Position numbers and translations under genes: made by a program. The notes under the pieces were generated by a model. The model made no database searches. It was not told the origin of the DNA and saw only the letters and a list, made by a program, of their open reading frames with translations. From contig JAFNGF010000214.1 of the NCBI GenBank assembly GCA_017885385.1, positions 1 through 7,971 on the forward strand: a DNA stretch of 7,971 nt, given 5' to 3'. This DNA is from Planctomycetota bacterium (GTDB lineage: Bacteria; Planctomycetota; Phycisphaerae; Sedimentisphaerales; Anaerobacaceae). This document shows positions 1-5,470 of the stretch, in pieces; the first letter of the stretch is position 1, and the number at the start of each line of letters is the position of its first letter.

Positions 1-695
1 CCAAGCCGTATCTATCCACCATCGAGACCGGCAAGGTGAAAAATCCGCCCGGCGACAAGCTTCTGGCAAAGCTCGAAAAAATACTTGACTTTGAGCCGGG
101 GCTTTTGCTGCACATCGCTCATCTGGAACGGATGCCGACTGATATTCGCCAGGAATACGAGTCGGCAGAAGCTGAGAAGCAGAAATGGCGGCAGTTTGTC
201 AAGAATCTCATTGATAAAAAAGCCGATGCCGGCCGGCTGAGCGATCTGCTGGCCGAGAGCAATCTCGATATTGAGCAAGCTGAGGGGGCTTTAGCTGCCG
301 GACGGCTGGTGCCCGTTATAAACAAGGTTGCAGCGGGTTATCCAACCGATTTTGACGACCTGCATTACCCTGTGGGCGTGGCGGATGATTATGTTCGCTG
401 CCCGGATTTGCACGACCCCAATGCCTTTGCCGTGCGGGTAGTGGGCGATTCGATGGAGCCCAAGTTCCGCCAGGGTGACATCGTGATATTCTCGCCCGTC
501 GCGGAAGTGCATAACGGGGACGATTGTTTTGTCCGTTTTGCGATGCCGCACGAAACGACTTTTAAGCGCGTTTTTTTCGAGGCGGACAACAAAGTGCGGC
601 TGCAGCCGAGAAATGATAAATATTCCCCCACAATTGTTGACGGCAAACGCATCAATGGCCTCTACCGCGCCGTCATAAAATACGAAAGGCTTTAG
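1..695 (+). CDS. XRE-family HTH / S24 peptidase repressor (5' partial)
   Basis: This is a transcriptional repressor of the self-cleaving LexA/CI-like type: an N-terminal XRE helix-turn-helix binds DNA and a C-terminal S24 serine peptidase cleaves the linker when induced. The reading frame is open to the left edge (first full codon at position 3) and reads KPYLSTIETGKV, the recognition helix and following turn of an XRE domain. The true start is therefore upstream of the window, and the GTG at 36 is internal. A charged linker follows, then an Ala-Gly cleavage site at bases 333-338 (VAAGYP). The catalytic Ser is in GDSMEP (TCG at 450) and the general-base Lys in TTFKRV (AAG at 564), so the peptidase looks intact. 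The protein ends in the usual S24 beta strands at a TAG. It is unlikely to be housekeeping LexA, whose HTH is a winged helix. The regulon is unknown; a stress or prophage-like role is inferred. Confidence 0.93.
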   Translation, partial: KPYLSTIETGKVKNPPGDKLLAKLEKILDFEPGLLLHIAHLERMPTDIRQEYESAEAEKQKWRQFVKNLIDKKADAGRLSDLLAESNLDIEQAEGALAAGRLVPVINKVAAGYPTDFDDLHYPVGVADDYVRCPDLHDPNAFAVRVVGDSMEPKFRQGDIVIFSPVAEVHNGDDCFVRFAMPHETTFKRVFFEADNKVRLQPRNDKYSPTIVDGKRINGLYRAVIKYERL

Positions 696-741
696 GAAAC
701 ATTCAGTCGAAAGGGGGTGGTTTCTACTTGTTGTGCAGTTA

Positions 742-918
742 TTATCGGGCTTTAGCAGGTCTGGATGATTGCGAACCACGGTGTCGCCGAGCTGCCTTGG
801 ACCACCGCCGATAGAATTGGGCCACCTGCTTAGCCGCACTGCTGCACAGAGTATCCATCGCAGCTTTTGAGGCTGGCTTCGGGCCTTCCTTCTTTTTCAT
901 ATCAACCGGCCGCTTCAT
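742..918 (-). CDS. possible small basic protein, 58 aa
   Basis: I do not recognise this product. The minus-strand ORF begins at ATG (918), has a GGGGAC run a few bases upstream as a possible ribosome binding site, and ends at TAA (742-744). The predicted peptide starts MKRPVDMKKKEG, is rich in Lys and Arg throughout, has a single Cys, and carries the stretch QFYRRWSKAARRHR in its middle, which could form an amphipathic basic helix. No membrane segment or known motif is visible. It runs convergent to the repressor gene and divergent from the ORF at 1137. Its composition would suit a nucleic-acid-binding peptide, but a chance ORF is about as likely. Confidence 0.25.
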   Translation of the reverse strand: MKRPVDMKKKEGPKPASKAAMDTLCSSAAKQVAQFYRRWSKAARRHRGSQSSRPAKAR

Positions 919-1136
919 ATTCAGTCCCCAAAAAGACGTACCTAAACCCTATTCTTCCCTTTTCTCTTGGCTATCAGTGTTTCTTGTCGACAAAACTCTT
1001 GCCTATATTAACGGGGCCGGCAAATTTTTCGTTTTCTGAGTGGACGTAATTCATATTTTTGGTAGGATCCTGCTATGAAATACTAAAGTCTCTGCTATTT
1101 TGTTTTATGGGACTTTTAAAAGTGGGAAGCCAACGG

Positions 1137-1352
1137 ATGGCAAAGACTTTAGAAAGTGATAGCAACAAGAAATCGGGCCTGCCGACTGAAAAAATTGGTT
1201 CGCAGCGTCCGGACGTGTCAAGAAATGGGGGGGGCGACCTTCATAAGGAGCCGTGCGGTCCAGCAGATGACAAACAGATGCAGAAACTCCTGAAACACTG
1301 CTGTAGAGTAATTGCTGCGAAATTTGAGGATTGGCAGTGGTACGCTAAATAG
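1137..1352 (+). CDS. possible small hydrophilic protein, 71 aa
   Basis: The product is not recognised. The ATG at 1137 is preceded by GGGAAG with about 7 nt spacing, the best ribosome-binding match among the in-frame starts; a TTG at 1059 and an ATG at 1107 would lengthen the protein but lack such a site. The peptide starts MAKTLESDSNKK, is hydrophilic and Gly/Pro-rich in its first half, and ends in a more ordered, helix-like stretch (KQMQKLLKHCCRVIAAKF) with two adjacent Cys. It lies 81 nt upstream of the ImmA/IrrE-like gene on the same strand, so the two could be co-transcribed. Its stop codon sits inside the left arm of a stem-loop. It could be a small partner of the downstream protein or a remnant of a larger gene. 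Confidence 0.33.
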   Translation: MAKTLESDSNKKSGLPTEKIGSQRPDVSRNGGGDLHKEPCGPADDKQMQKLLKHCCRVIAAKFEDWQWYAK

Positions 1353-1399
1353 GACTGTCAATAGCACCGAGAGTGTGCGCCTGTCGGGGTTAGTCCTAT
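1349..1399 (+). other. stem-loop between the small ORF and the ImmA-like gene
   Basis: A perfect 8-bp inverted repeat is present: ATAGGACT at 1349-1356 and AGTCCTAT at 1392-1399. The 35-nt loop contains a smaller nested hairpin (GCAC 1364-1367, GTGC 1375-1378). The TAG stop of the small ORF (1350-1352) lies in the left arm. No T-run follows the right arm, so this is not a standard intrinsic terminator. It ends about 27 nt before the G-rich ribosome binding site of the next gene. It could protect or partition the mRNA, or be coincidental. Confidence 0.3.
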
Positions 1400-1433
1400 C
1401 AGAAGTGTGCCCTGCATTATTCAGTGGGGGTAG

Positions 1434-1922
1434 ATGATGGCTATCCCTGAAGAGGCTTCCAGACGTGTAGCGGATGTCGGCCGACGGCTTATCGAGGCTG
1501 CGATGCTCTCACATTTGGCCAGCGTAGCCAAAGCCATTGAGCAGCAAGAGGGTTGCCAGATATTCATAACGCCTTTTGATAGCGCAGCAAATGTCAAACC
1601 CAGATGTTGTGTAGCAACTTGCGAGTCATATATAGCGCTGGGTTCAGCAAGGGTCTCTTCAAAAAAATGCGAAATGACCCCCATAAACCACCACTTTATC
1701 TTTTACAAGCCGCATCCCAAAGATATTGAGGTGGAGCGGCTTAGGGTTGCTCACGGCCTGGCCCATTGCGCGCTGCATTGGCCCTTAGGTCCGCGGCAGA
1801 AAAGGTTGGTAAGGACGAGCCTCCATGGGGTCGATGTATATTTAGTAAGGTTTCTGGACGAGGAAGAAGAAGAGGCCGATGCTCTGGCGTGTATGTTGAC
1901 AGCTTATAGACGACTGCTATAA
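1434..1922 (+). CDS. ImmA/IrrE-like protein lacking the catalytic Glu, 162 aa
   Basis: The protein resembles the ImmA/IrrE (DUF955) metallopeptidase domain, whose active members cut XRE-type repressors, as ImmA does in ICEBs1 and IrrE in Deinococcus. The family core is visible at residues 84-116: a beta strand (INHHFIFYKP), then RLRVAHGLAHCALHWP, which matches the usual AHELGH helix. A second helix, EEEEEADALACML (143-155), matches the E-x-E-A-N-x-F-A helix that supplies the third zinc ligand. The decisive oddity is HGLAH (107-111) in place of HExxH: both histidines remain but the general-base Glu is Gly, so peptidase activity is doubtful. The protein stops soon after the second helix, where relatives often continue. 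A G-run (1426-1430) precedes two tandem ATG codons; the second (1437) is better spaced. The five-Glu run could adopt other roles. Family assignment is by motif only. Confidence 0.62.
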   Translation: MMAIPEEASRRVADVGRRLIEAAMLSHLASVAKAIEQQEGCQIFITPFDSAANVKPRCCVATCESYIALGSARVSSKKCEMTPINHHFIFYKPHPKDIEVERLRVAHGLAHCALHWPLGPRQKRLVRTSLHGVDVYLVRFLDEEEEEADALACMLTAYRRLL

Positions 1923-1960
1923 GAGCAGTATTCTGCTGCCGGTACAAGATTCTCCTTTGT

Positions 1961-2034
1961 TTGGCGCCCGCCGCTTTGGCGCCAACCGTCGTGGATGTTT
2001 AGCGGTCGCTGGCACGGTGCCAACCGTCGTGGAC
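1961..2034 (+). repeat. degenerate REP monomers, left flank
   Basis: There are two REP-like units. The first (1961-1996) forms a hairpin from TTGGCGCC (1961-1968) and GGCGCCAA (1978-1985) and ends in ACCGTCGTGGAT, but it has lost a clear GTTTAG head. The second (1997-2034, 38 nt) begins GTTTAGCGGTCGC and ends ACCGTCGTGGAC; its hairpin carries several substitutions relative to the intact units on the right. The head-to-tail order and the ACCGTCG-GGA tail match the units at 2654-2730. Confidence 0.7.
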
Positions 2035-2097
2035 GTTTAGTAGTCGCCGGCACGGCGACCTTCAGATCAACCGTCGCCGCAGCGGCAACGGCTAAAC
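2035..2097 (+). repeat. REPIN, left copy (partly decayed)
   Basis: A 63-nt pair of inverted REPs. The left REP is GTTTAG followed by the hairpin GTCGCCG-GCA-CGGCGAC; after TTCAGATCAA comes an inverted REP whose stem pairs CCGTCGCCGC with GCGGCAACGG, with one mismatch, and which ends in GCTAAAC. It differs from the right copy at three positions: two just after the left GTTTAG (TA instead of CG) and one in the right stem (A instead of G). The last bases overlap the 3' end of the RAYT gene, whose TAG stop lies in GCTAAAC. Confidence 0.85.
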
Positions 2098-2637
2098 GGA
2101 TAGCGGCGCGACAAAATCCCACGATTGAGCACCAAGACCGGCGAGGATGGGATTCGCCCGGATGTAATCAACGGCGGCGGCAAGGGTTTCATTGTCGTCA
2201 ATAAAGACCTTCCAGCAGCCGCGACTCCAAGGTGTTTGCTTGAGCTTCAACGCCCGTGTTGCAGCGCCTTTGAGCTGGTTCACGATATATTCGATCCGGT
2301 ATTTAGAGCGGAGAACCAGTATGTGCACGTGGTCATTCATTATTGCGCAAGCCGCAACCGCGACACCTAACCGCTGAATAGTGCTTCCGAACCTCCCGGC
2401 AATAATTAGCCGGGCGTTGTCGTCAATGAAAAACGCCGGGCGAGCGAGTCGTGGTGTCGCCGCGGTCCAGAATTTCATCAGCACGTCCTTGGTCGGCGTG
2501 GGGTTTTGTCTGCCGTATTTAGTGCGGCCTAACATCCGCAACTGGTCGTTATAGATCGTTTTGGAATATGAGCCTCGCGGGTCGTTCGGCAGCCATGTGC
2601 CGTATGTTGTGAATATGACGTGATAGGCGATGACCAT
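2092..2637 (-). CDS. REP-associated tyrosine transposase (RAYT), 181 aa
   Basis: This is an IS200/IS605-like Y1 transposase of the REP-associated class, which cuts and joins single-stranded DNA at REP hairpins. Residues 6-23 (HVIFTTYGTWLPNDPRGS) form the N-terminal strand typical of one RAYT group. The HUH metal-binding motif is H103-V104-H105 in NDHVHILV, and the predicted nucleophile is Y158 in VDYIRANP, in the same context as Tyr115 of the E. coli REP transposase (VDYIYINP). The sequence between them (QLKGAATRALK, then PWSRGCWKVF) also fits the family, and AGL follows the NP, so the active site looks complete. The start ATG (2637) has AAGGAA 7 nt upstream. The TAG stop falls inside the left REPIN. 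REP hairpins also lie directly upstream of its ribosome binding site. A promoter is not obvious; read-through from comF, 160 nt upstream on the same strand, is possible. Confidence 0.92.
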   Translation of the reverse strand: MVIAYHVIFTTYGTWLPNDPRGSYSKTIYNDQLRMLGRTKYGRQNPTPTKDVLMKFWTAATPRLARPAFFIDDNARLIIAGRFGSTIQRLGVAVAACAIMNDHVHILVLRSKYRIEYIVNQLKGAATRALKLKQTPWSRGCWKVFIDDNETLAAAVDYIRANPILAGLGAQSWDFVAPLSV

Positions 2638-2653
2638 TATCGGTTTCCTTATT

Positions 2654-2730
2654 GTTTAGCGGTCGCCGGATCAGGCGGTGACCATCGTGGACGTTTAGCG
2701 GTCGCCGCTTTGGCGACGACCGTCGGGGAT
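2654..2730 (+). repeat. two tandem REP monomers, right flank
   Basis: Head-to-tail units of 39 nt (2654-2692) and 38 nt (2693-2730) each begin GTTTAGCGGTCGCCG. The first folds as GGTCGCCG paired with CGGTGACC, with one G-T wobble. The second folds as GTCGCC-GCTTT-GGCGAC with a perfect 6-bp stem. Their tails read ACCATCGTGGAC and ACCGTCGGGGAT. On the RAYT transcript these hairpins would form part of the 5' leader, starting 16 nt before the start codon. Confidence 0.8.
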
Positions 2731-2793
2731 GTTTAGCGGTCGCCGGCACGGCGACCTTCAGATCAACCGTCGCCGCAGCGGCGACGGCTAAAC
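2731..2793 (+). repeat. REPIN, right copy (intact)
   Basis: A 63-nt intact REPIN. GTTTAGC (2731-2737) at the left end is the exact reverse complement of GCTAAAC (2787-2793) at the right end. The left hairpin is GGTCGCCG-GCA-CGGCGACC, a perfect 8-bp stem. The right hairpin pairs CCGTCGCCGC with GCGGCGACGG across a single A, probably opening to a 5-nt loop. The linker TTCAGATCAA is the same as in the left copy. It ends 4 nt beyond the comF stop codon, so on the minus strand it is the first structure transcribed after comF and could act as a 3' stabilising element or weak terminator. Confidence 0.88.
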
Positions 2794-2797
2794 GGTT

Positions 2798-3586
2798 TCA
2801 CGGTTTCTGACCCGCGACTGGCGAAACCAGCGCAAAAACCTTCAAAGCGCCCGCTTCCTTTAGCGTCTTTGCGCATTCATTTAACGTTGCGCCGGTCGTT
2901 TTGATGTCGTCCACGAGACAAATTTGACGCCCGGCAAAATCGTGTCCCCTGCGAACGGCAAAAGCACCGGCGACATTTTTAGCACGCGCGGCGGGACTGG
3001 CCATTGTCGGCTGCGACTTGGTCCGGCGAATGCGAACAAGGTCGGTGCTGATTTTTGCCGTCGGATGCTTCAATCGCTTAGCTAAAACCCAAGATTGATT
3101 GTAGCCGCGAACCAGCCGCCTCGACCAGTGCAGCGGCACGGGCACAAAGAATTCTATATCGCTGTAAAAATCCGCCCCTTGTAGAGCGGAATCGGCCAAA
3201 AAGCCCAGCGTTGAATCCAGCTCCGTTCGGCCTTTCTTAAAAGCCAATATCATTCTTCGCAAAGCCTGGTCATAGACTCCGCTTCGAGCAATTTGATCGA
3301 AGTGGAATTCTCGATGCTGGCAATCAGGACAAGCACCGGCAAGCAGGCCGTAGCGGGAGGCGTCCCTGCCGCATCGCGGGCAGTAGTCACCGGCAGTACA
3401 AAACAGAACCTCGTCCCAGCAGTCTTTGCACAAATCTTTGTCGGTTTCACAAATACTCTGGCGGCAGTTGATACAGACCGCAGGCCAAAGGAGATGGTTC
3501 AAACCCTGCACGAAAAACGTGAAAACCTCTCTCAATCTCGTCGTATCCACGCATGTATTATATGAGGCTTGCCGGAAAATATACAT
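2798..3586 (-). CDS. comF: ComF family phosphoribosyltransferase-like protein
   Basis: A ComFC-type protein, which in naturally competent bacteria helps internalised single-stranded DNA and is also widespread in species not known to be competent. Two Cys4 zinc ribbons are visible: C38/C41 with C53/C56, and C69/C72 with C86/C89. The type I phosphoribosyltransferase domain follows, with VPVPLHWSRRLVRGYNQ (148-164), a KSQPTMASPAARAKNVAGAF segment (190-209), and the PRPP-binding loop VDDIKTTGAT (225-234). All family hallmarks are intact. The start is uncertain. ATG at 3586 gives 262 aa but has no clear ribosome binding site, and a perfect TATAAT lies inside that N-terminus. GTG at 3550 or GTG at 3511 (237 aa, close to usual family length) are alternatives. 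It is divergent from the hydrolase gene and its TGA lies 4 nt from the REPIN. Its role here is unknown beyond the family. Confidence 0.93.
   Translation of the reverse strand: MYIFRQASYNTCVDTTRLREVFTFFVQGLNHLLWPAVCINCRQSICETDKDLCKDCWDEVLFCTAGDYCPRCGRDASRYGLLAGACPDCQHREFHFDQIARSGVYDQALRRMILAFKKGRTELDSTLGFLADSALQGADFYSDIEFFVPVPLHWSRRLVRGYNQSWVLAKRLKHPTAKISTDLVRIRRTKSQPTMASPAARAKNVAGAFAVRRGHDFAGRQICLVDDIKTTGATLNECAKTLKEAGALKVFALVSPVAGQKP
3557..3562 (-). promoter_or_regulatory. candidate -10 box for comF
   Basis: A perfect TATAAT is read on the minus strand. The hexamer 17 nt further upstream (TGTATA) matches the -35 consensus at only three positions. If used, transcription would begin about 7 nt downstream, next to the GTG at 3550, so the ATG at 3586 could not be the start of this transcript. 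This supports a GTG start at 3550 (nearly leaderless) or 3511. Confidence 0.33.
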
Positions 3587-3604
3587 CTGGATTTCTATTT
3601 GGCT

Positions 3605-3634
3605 TTGGGCGTAACAATGCGACTATGATAAAAT
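3605..3634 (+). promoter_or_regulatory. weak candidate promoter for the CocE-type hydrolase
   Basis: TTGGGC (3605-3610) and TAAAAT (3629-3634) are separated by 18 nt, with the start codon about 57 nt further on. Only three of six -35 bases match consensus. It is the best candidate in the 104-nt divergent region between comF and the hydrolase, but it is weak, and planctomycete promoters are poorly defined. Confidence 0.2.
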
Positions 3635-3690
3635 AGAGACGCTTGACGCTGCGATGAAAGGCCGGTAGCAGAACTTGAAAGGAAACACGC

Positions 3691-5448
3691 ATGAGCAAAC
3701 AGGTATCTCGTAGTGTCTTTTTATTTATCCTGGGGCTGGTTCTAATATCACCTCGTGGAATTCGTGCGACCGAGAAGGCCTATGAAATTGAGGTCAGCAC
3801 GGATGTAAAAGTTCCCATGCGAGATGGGACTGAACTTTCAGCCAATATTTTCCTGCCCGAAGCTGAGGGTAAGTTTCCGGTCATACTCATGCGGTCTCCA
3901 TACGGCAAGGGCGACGAAAAATTCGGCGACGGGCATTTCTATGCAGCTCGCGGCTACATCTTTGTCAGCCAGGACTGCCGCGGCAAAGGTGCTTCCCAGG
4001 GCCAGTGGGAACCATTTGCAAATGAAGGAAGTGACGGCCGGGATACGTATCAGTGGATACTCAAGCAGCCCTGGTGCAACGGCAGCATCGGGACTAGCGG
4101 CGGCTCATACGTGGGCTTTACGCAATGGATTTCCGCTCCGAACGCCGGCGAAAATCTAAAGGCAATGTTCACGGTCGTCCCTCTGGTTGACCCCTATCCT
4201 GACGGTGTGTACACCGATGGGGCGTTGAATCTCGCTTTGATGATGGGCTGGGGCAGCCTGACGGCGCTTCGGCCTGAAGAGCTAGCTGCCCTGGTCGGCT
4301 GGCGCGAGCAGGATTGGATTAGGGCCTATCGAACTCTGCCGCTGTGCGAATGGGATCGTGCCATCGGGCGTAAGGTCCAGTACCTGCGTGATTGGGTTGC
4401 CCATCCGCAGTATGACGATTACTGGGCGCAGCGCGGCGTGGGCGGCCGCCGGCAGGATATTACGGCGCCGATCTATGCGGTGGGCGGCTGGTACGATATC
4501 TTCGCCAAGAGTGTATTTGACCACATAAATGCGGTCGGCACAACGTCGCGGTCGCCACACGCCCGAAAGCACCAGCATTTACTGATGGGGCCGTGGGCGC
4601 ACGGGATAAGTCAGAATGGTAAAGTGGGAGCTCTCGATTTTGGCAAGGATTCCGTCATCAATGTGCGTGACATTCAGACAAAATGGTTTGATCACTGGTT
4701 GAAGGGCGAAAATGCCGGCGCCGATAAGTGGCCGCCTTTTCGCATCTTTGTGATGGGCCGCAACCAGTGGCGGGATGAGCAGGAATGGCCCTTAAAGCGA
4801 ACACAATATACGCCGTACTATTTCCACAGCAGCGGCTCTGCAAACACGCTTGACGGTAACGGGAAACTGGGCACAACCAAGCCCGGCGATGAGCCTGCTG
4901 ATAAATTCGTCTACGACCCGAATGATCCTGTGCCGACACTGGGCGGATGTAATTTGATGGGCTGTCCTGCCGGGCCTTATGACCAGACCAAGGCCGAAAC
5001 CCGCAATGATGTGCTCATTTTCACCAGTGACGGACTAAAGACCGACCTGGAGGTCACCGGGCCTATTAAGGTTATTCTCTATGCCGCCAGCTCAGCGCCG
5101 GATACGGATTGGACCGCCAAGCTCGTGGATGTCCACCCGGACGGGCGTGCTTTTAATCTTTGCGATGGCATCCTACGTGCGCGCTATCGAGACTCGGGCC
5201 GGAAGCCGACCTTGATTGAGCCTGGCAAGATATATCGCTATGAGGTCGACTTGTGGGTGACCAGCAATGTTTTCCTGTCCGGCCATAAGATACGAGTCGA
5301 AATATCCAGCAGCAATTTCCCGCGTTTCGACCGGAACCTCAATACGGATGAGCCCTTTGGCGCCGGCACAAAAATGGTCAAGGCAACGCAAACCATCTAC
5401 CACGATAAGGAGCGTGCCTCCCACATCATCTTGCCGGTCGTCCCTTGA
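3691..5448 (+). CDS. secreted CocE/NonD family serine hydrolase, 585 aa
   Basis: An alpha/beta hydrolase of the X-Pro dipeptidyl-peptidase S15 / cocaine-esterase / alpha-amino-acid acylase group, which cleaves ester or amide bonds. Residues 1-26 look like a signal peptide: basic start, hydrophobic FLFILGLVLIS, then a polar stretch ending in RAT, so it is probably exported. The hydrolase domain begins with VPMRDGTELSANIFLP (41-56). The oxyanion-region SPYGKG is at 69-74 and QDCRGKGASQG at 94-104. The nucleophile is Ser139 in GGSYVG, followed by the family's TQW; Asp269 lies in GGWYDIF and His304 in GPWAHG, completing the triad. A helical cap lies between about 165 and 250, and the C-terminal jelly-roll from about 430 to 585 includes VDLWVTSNVFLSGHKIRVEISSS-type sequence. 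Length is normal for the family. AAAGGA 7 nt upstream supports the ATG. Substrate cannot be told from sequence; it stands alone, convergent with the prepilin gene. Confidence 0.93.
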   Translation: MSKQVSRSVFLFILGLVLISPRGIRATEKAYEIEVSTDVKVPMRDGTELSANIFLPEAEGKFPVILMRSPYGKGDEKFGDGHFYAARGYIFVSQDCRGKGASQGQWEPFANEGSDGRDTYQWILKQPWCNGSIGTSGGSYVGFTQWISAPNAGENLKAMFTVVPLVDPYPDGVYTDGALNLALMMGWGSLTALRPEELAALVGWREQDWIRAYRTLPLCEWDRAIGRKVQYLRDWVAHPQYDDYWAQRGVGGRRQDITAPIYAVGGWYDIFAKSVFDHINAVGTTSRSPHARKHQHLLMGPWAHGISQNGKVGALDFGKDSVINVRDIQTKWFDHWLKGENAGADKWPPFRIFVMGRNQWRDEQEWPLKRTQYTPYYFHSSGSANTLDGNGKLGTTKPGDEPADKFVYDPNDPVPTLGGCNLMGCPAGPYDQTKAETRNDVLIFTSDGLKTDLEVTGPIKVILYAASSAPDTDWTAKLVDVHPDGRAFNLCDGILRARYRDSGRKPTLIEPGKIYRYEVDLWVTSNVFLSGHKIRVEISSSNFPRFDRNLNTDEPFGAGTKMVKATQTIYHDKERASHIILPVVP

Positions 5449-5470
5449 GCACCACGCGGGCGGAAGTAAT

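Larger units (their letters stand above)
696..1433. other. gene-poor interval after the repressor
   Basis: This stretch of about 740 bases has no ORF with a recognisable domain. The part from about 880 to 1130 is visibly more AT-rich than the flanking genes and holds pyrimidine runs, with no tRNA-like or rRNA-like sequence. Two short ORFs (742-918 minus and 1137-1352 plus) and a stem-loop at 1349-1399 are listed separately. I see no convincing terminator with a T-run after the repressor stop at 695, and no promoter good enough to list. It may be decayed sequence from an insertion, or it may carry unannotated small genes. Confidence 0.5.
1961..2793 (-). mobile_element. RAYT-REPIN island
   Basis: The unit comprises a Y1/HUH transposase gene (2092-2637) with REP-type repeats on both sides. 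To the left are degenerate REP monomers and a REPIN (1961-2097); to the right are two monomers and a REPIN (2654-2793). The coding part is bounded by GCTAAAC (2091-2097) and GTTTAGC (2654-2660), which are exact reverse complements. RAYTs are normally domesticated single-copy genes that disperse non-autonomous REPINs through the genome rather than classical insertion sequences. No target-site duplication or IS-type terminal inverted repeat was found. The island sits between the ImmA-like gene and comF, 4 nt from the comF stop. Confidence 0.8.

Noticed and set aside
36..695. Treating the GTG at 36 as the true start of the repressor
   Set aside because: The frame upstream stays open and reads the conserved XRE recognition-helix sequence YLSTIETGK, so the gene begins outside the window.
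1..695. Calling the repressor LexA
   Set aside because: The N-terminal part is XRE-type, not the LexA winged helix; only the S24 half is shared.
291..839. 182-aa open frame on the minus strand opposite the repressor
   Set aside because: It mostly lies antisense to the clearly conserved S24 domain and shows no domain of its own; a shadow frame.
984..1009. TTGTCG and TATATT as a promoter for the small ORF at 1137
   Set aside because: The spacing is only 14 nt, too short for a standard sigma-70 type promoter.
867..1049. 60-aa open frame on the plus strand
   Set aside because: TTG start without a ribosome binding site, composition dominated by translated pyrimidine runs, and overlap with the minus-strand small ORF.
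1995..2204. 69-aa plus-strand frame through the left REP cluster
   Set aside because: It is a translation of hairpin repeats and RAYT antisense sequence.
2092..2637. Ordinary IS200/IS605 insertion sequence
   Set aside because: The NDHVH and VDYIRANP contexts with AGL are those of RAYTs, the flanks are REPINs, and no TnpB or IS end structure is present.
1997..2793. Tandem 38-39 nt repeats resembling a CRISPR array
   Set aside because: The whole unit is repeated with no unique spacers, units are self-complementary hairpins, and they surround a RAYT; this is a REP array.
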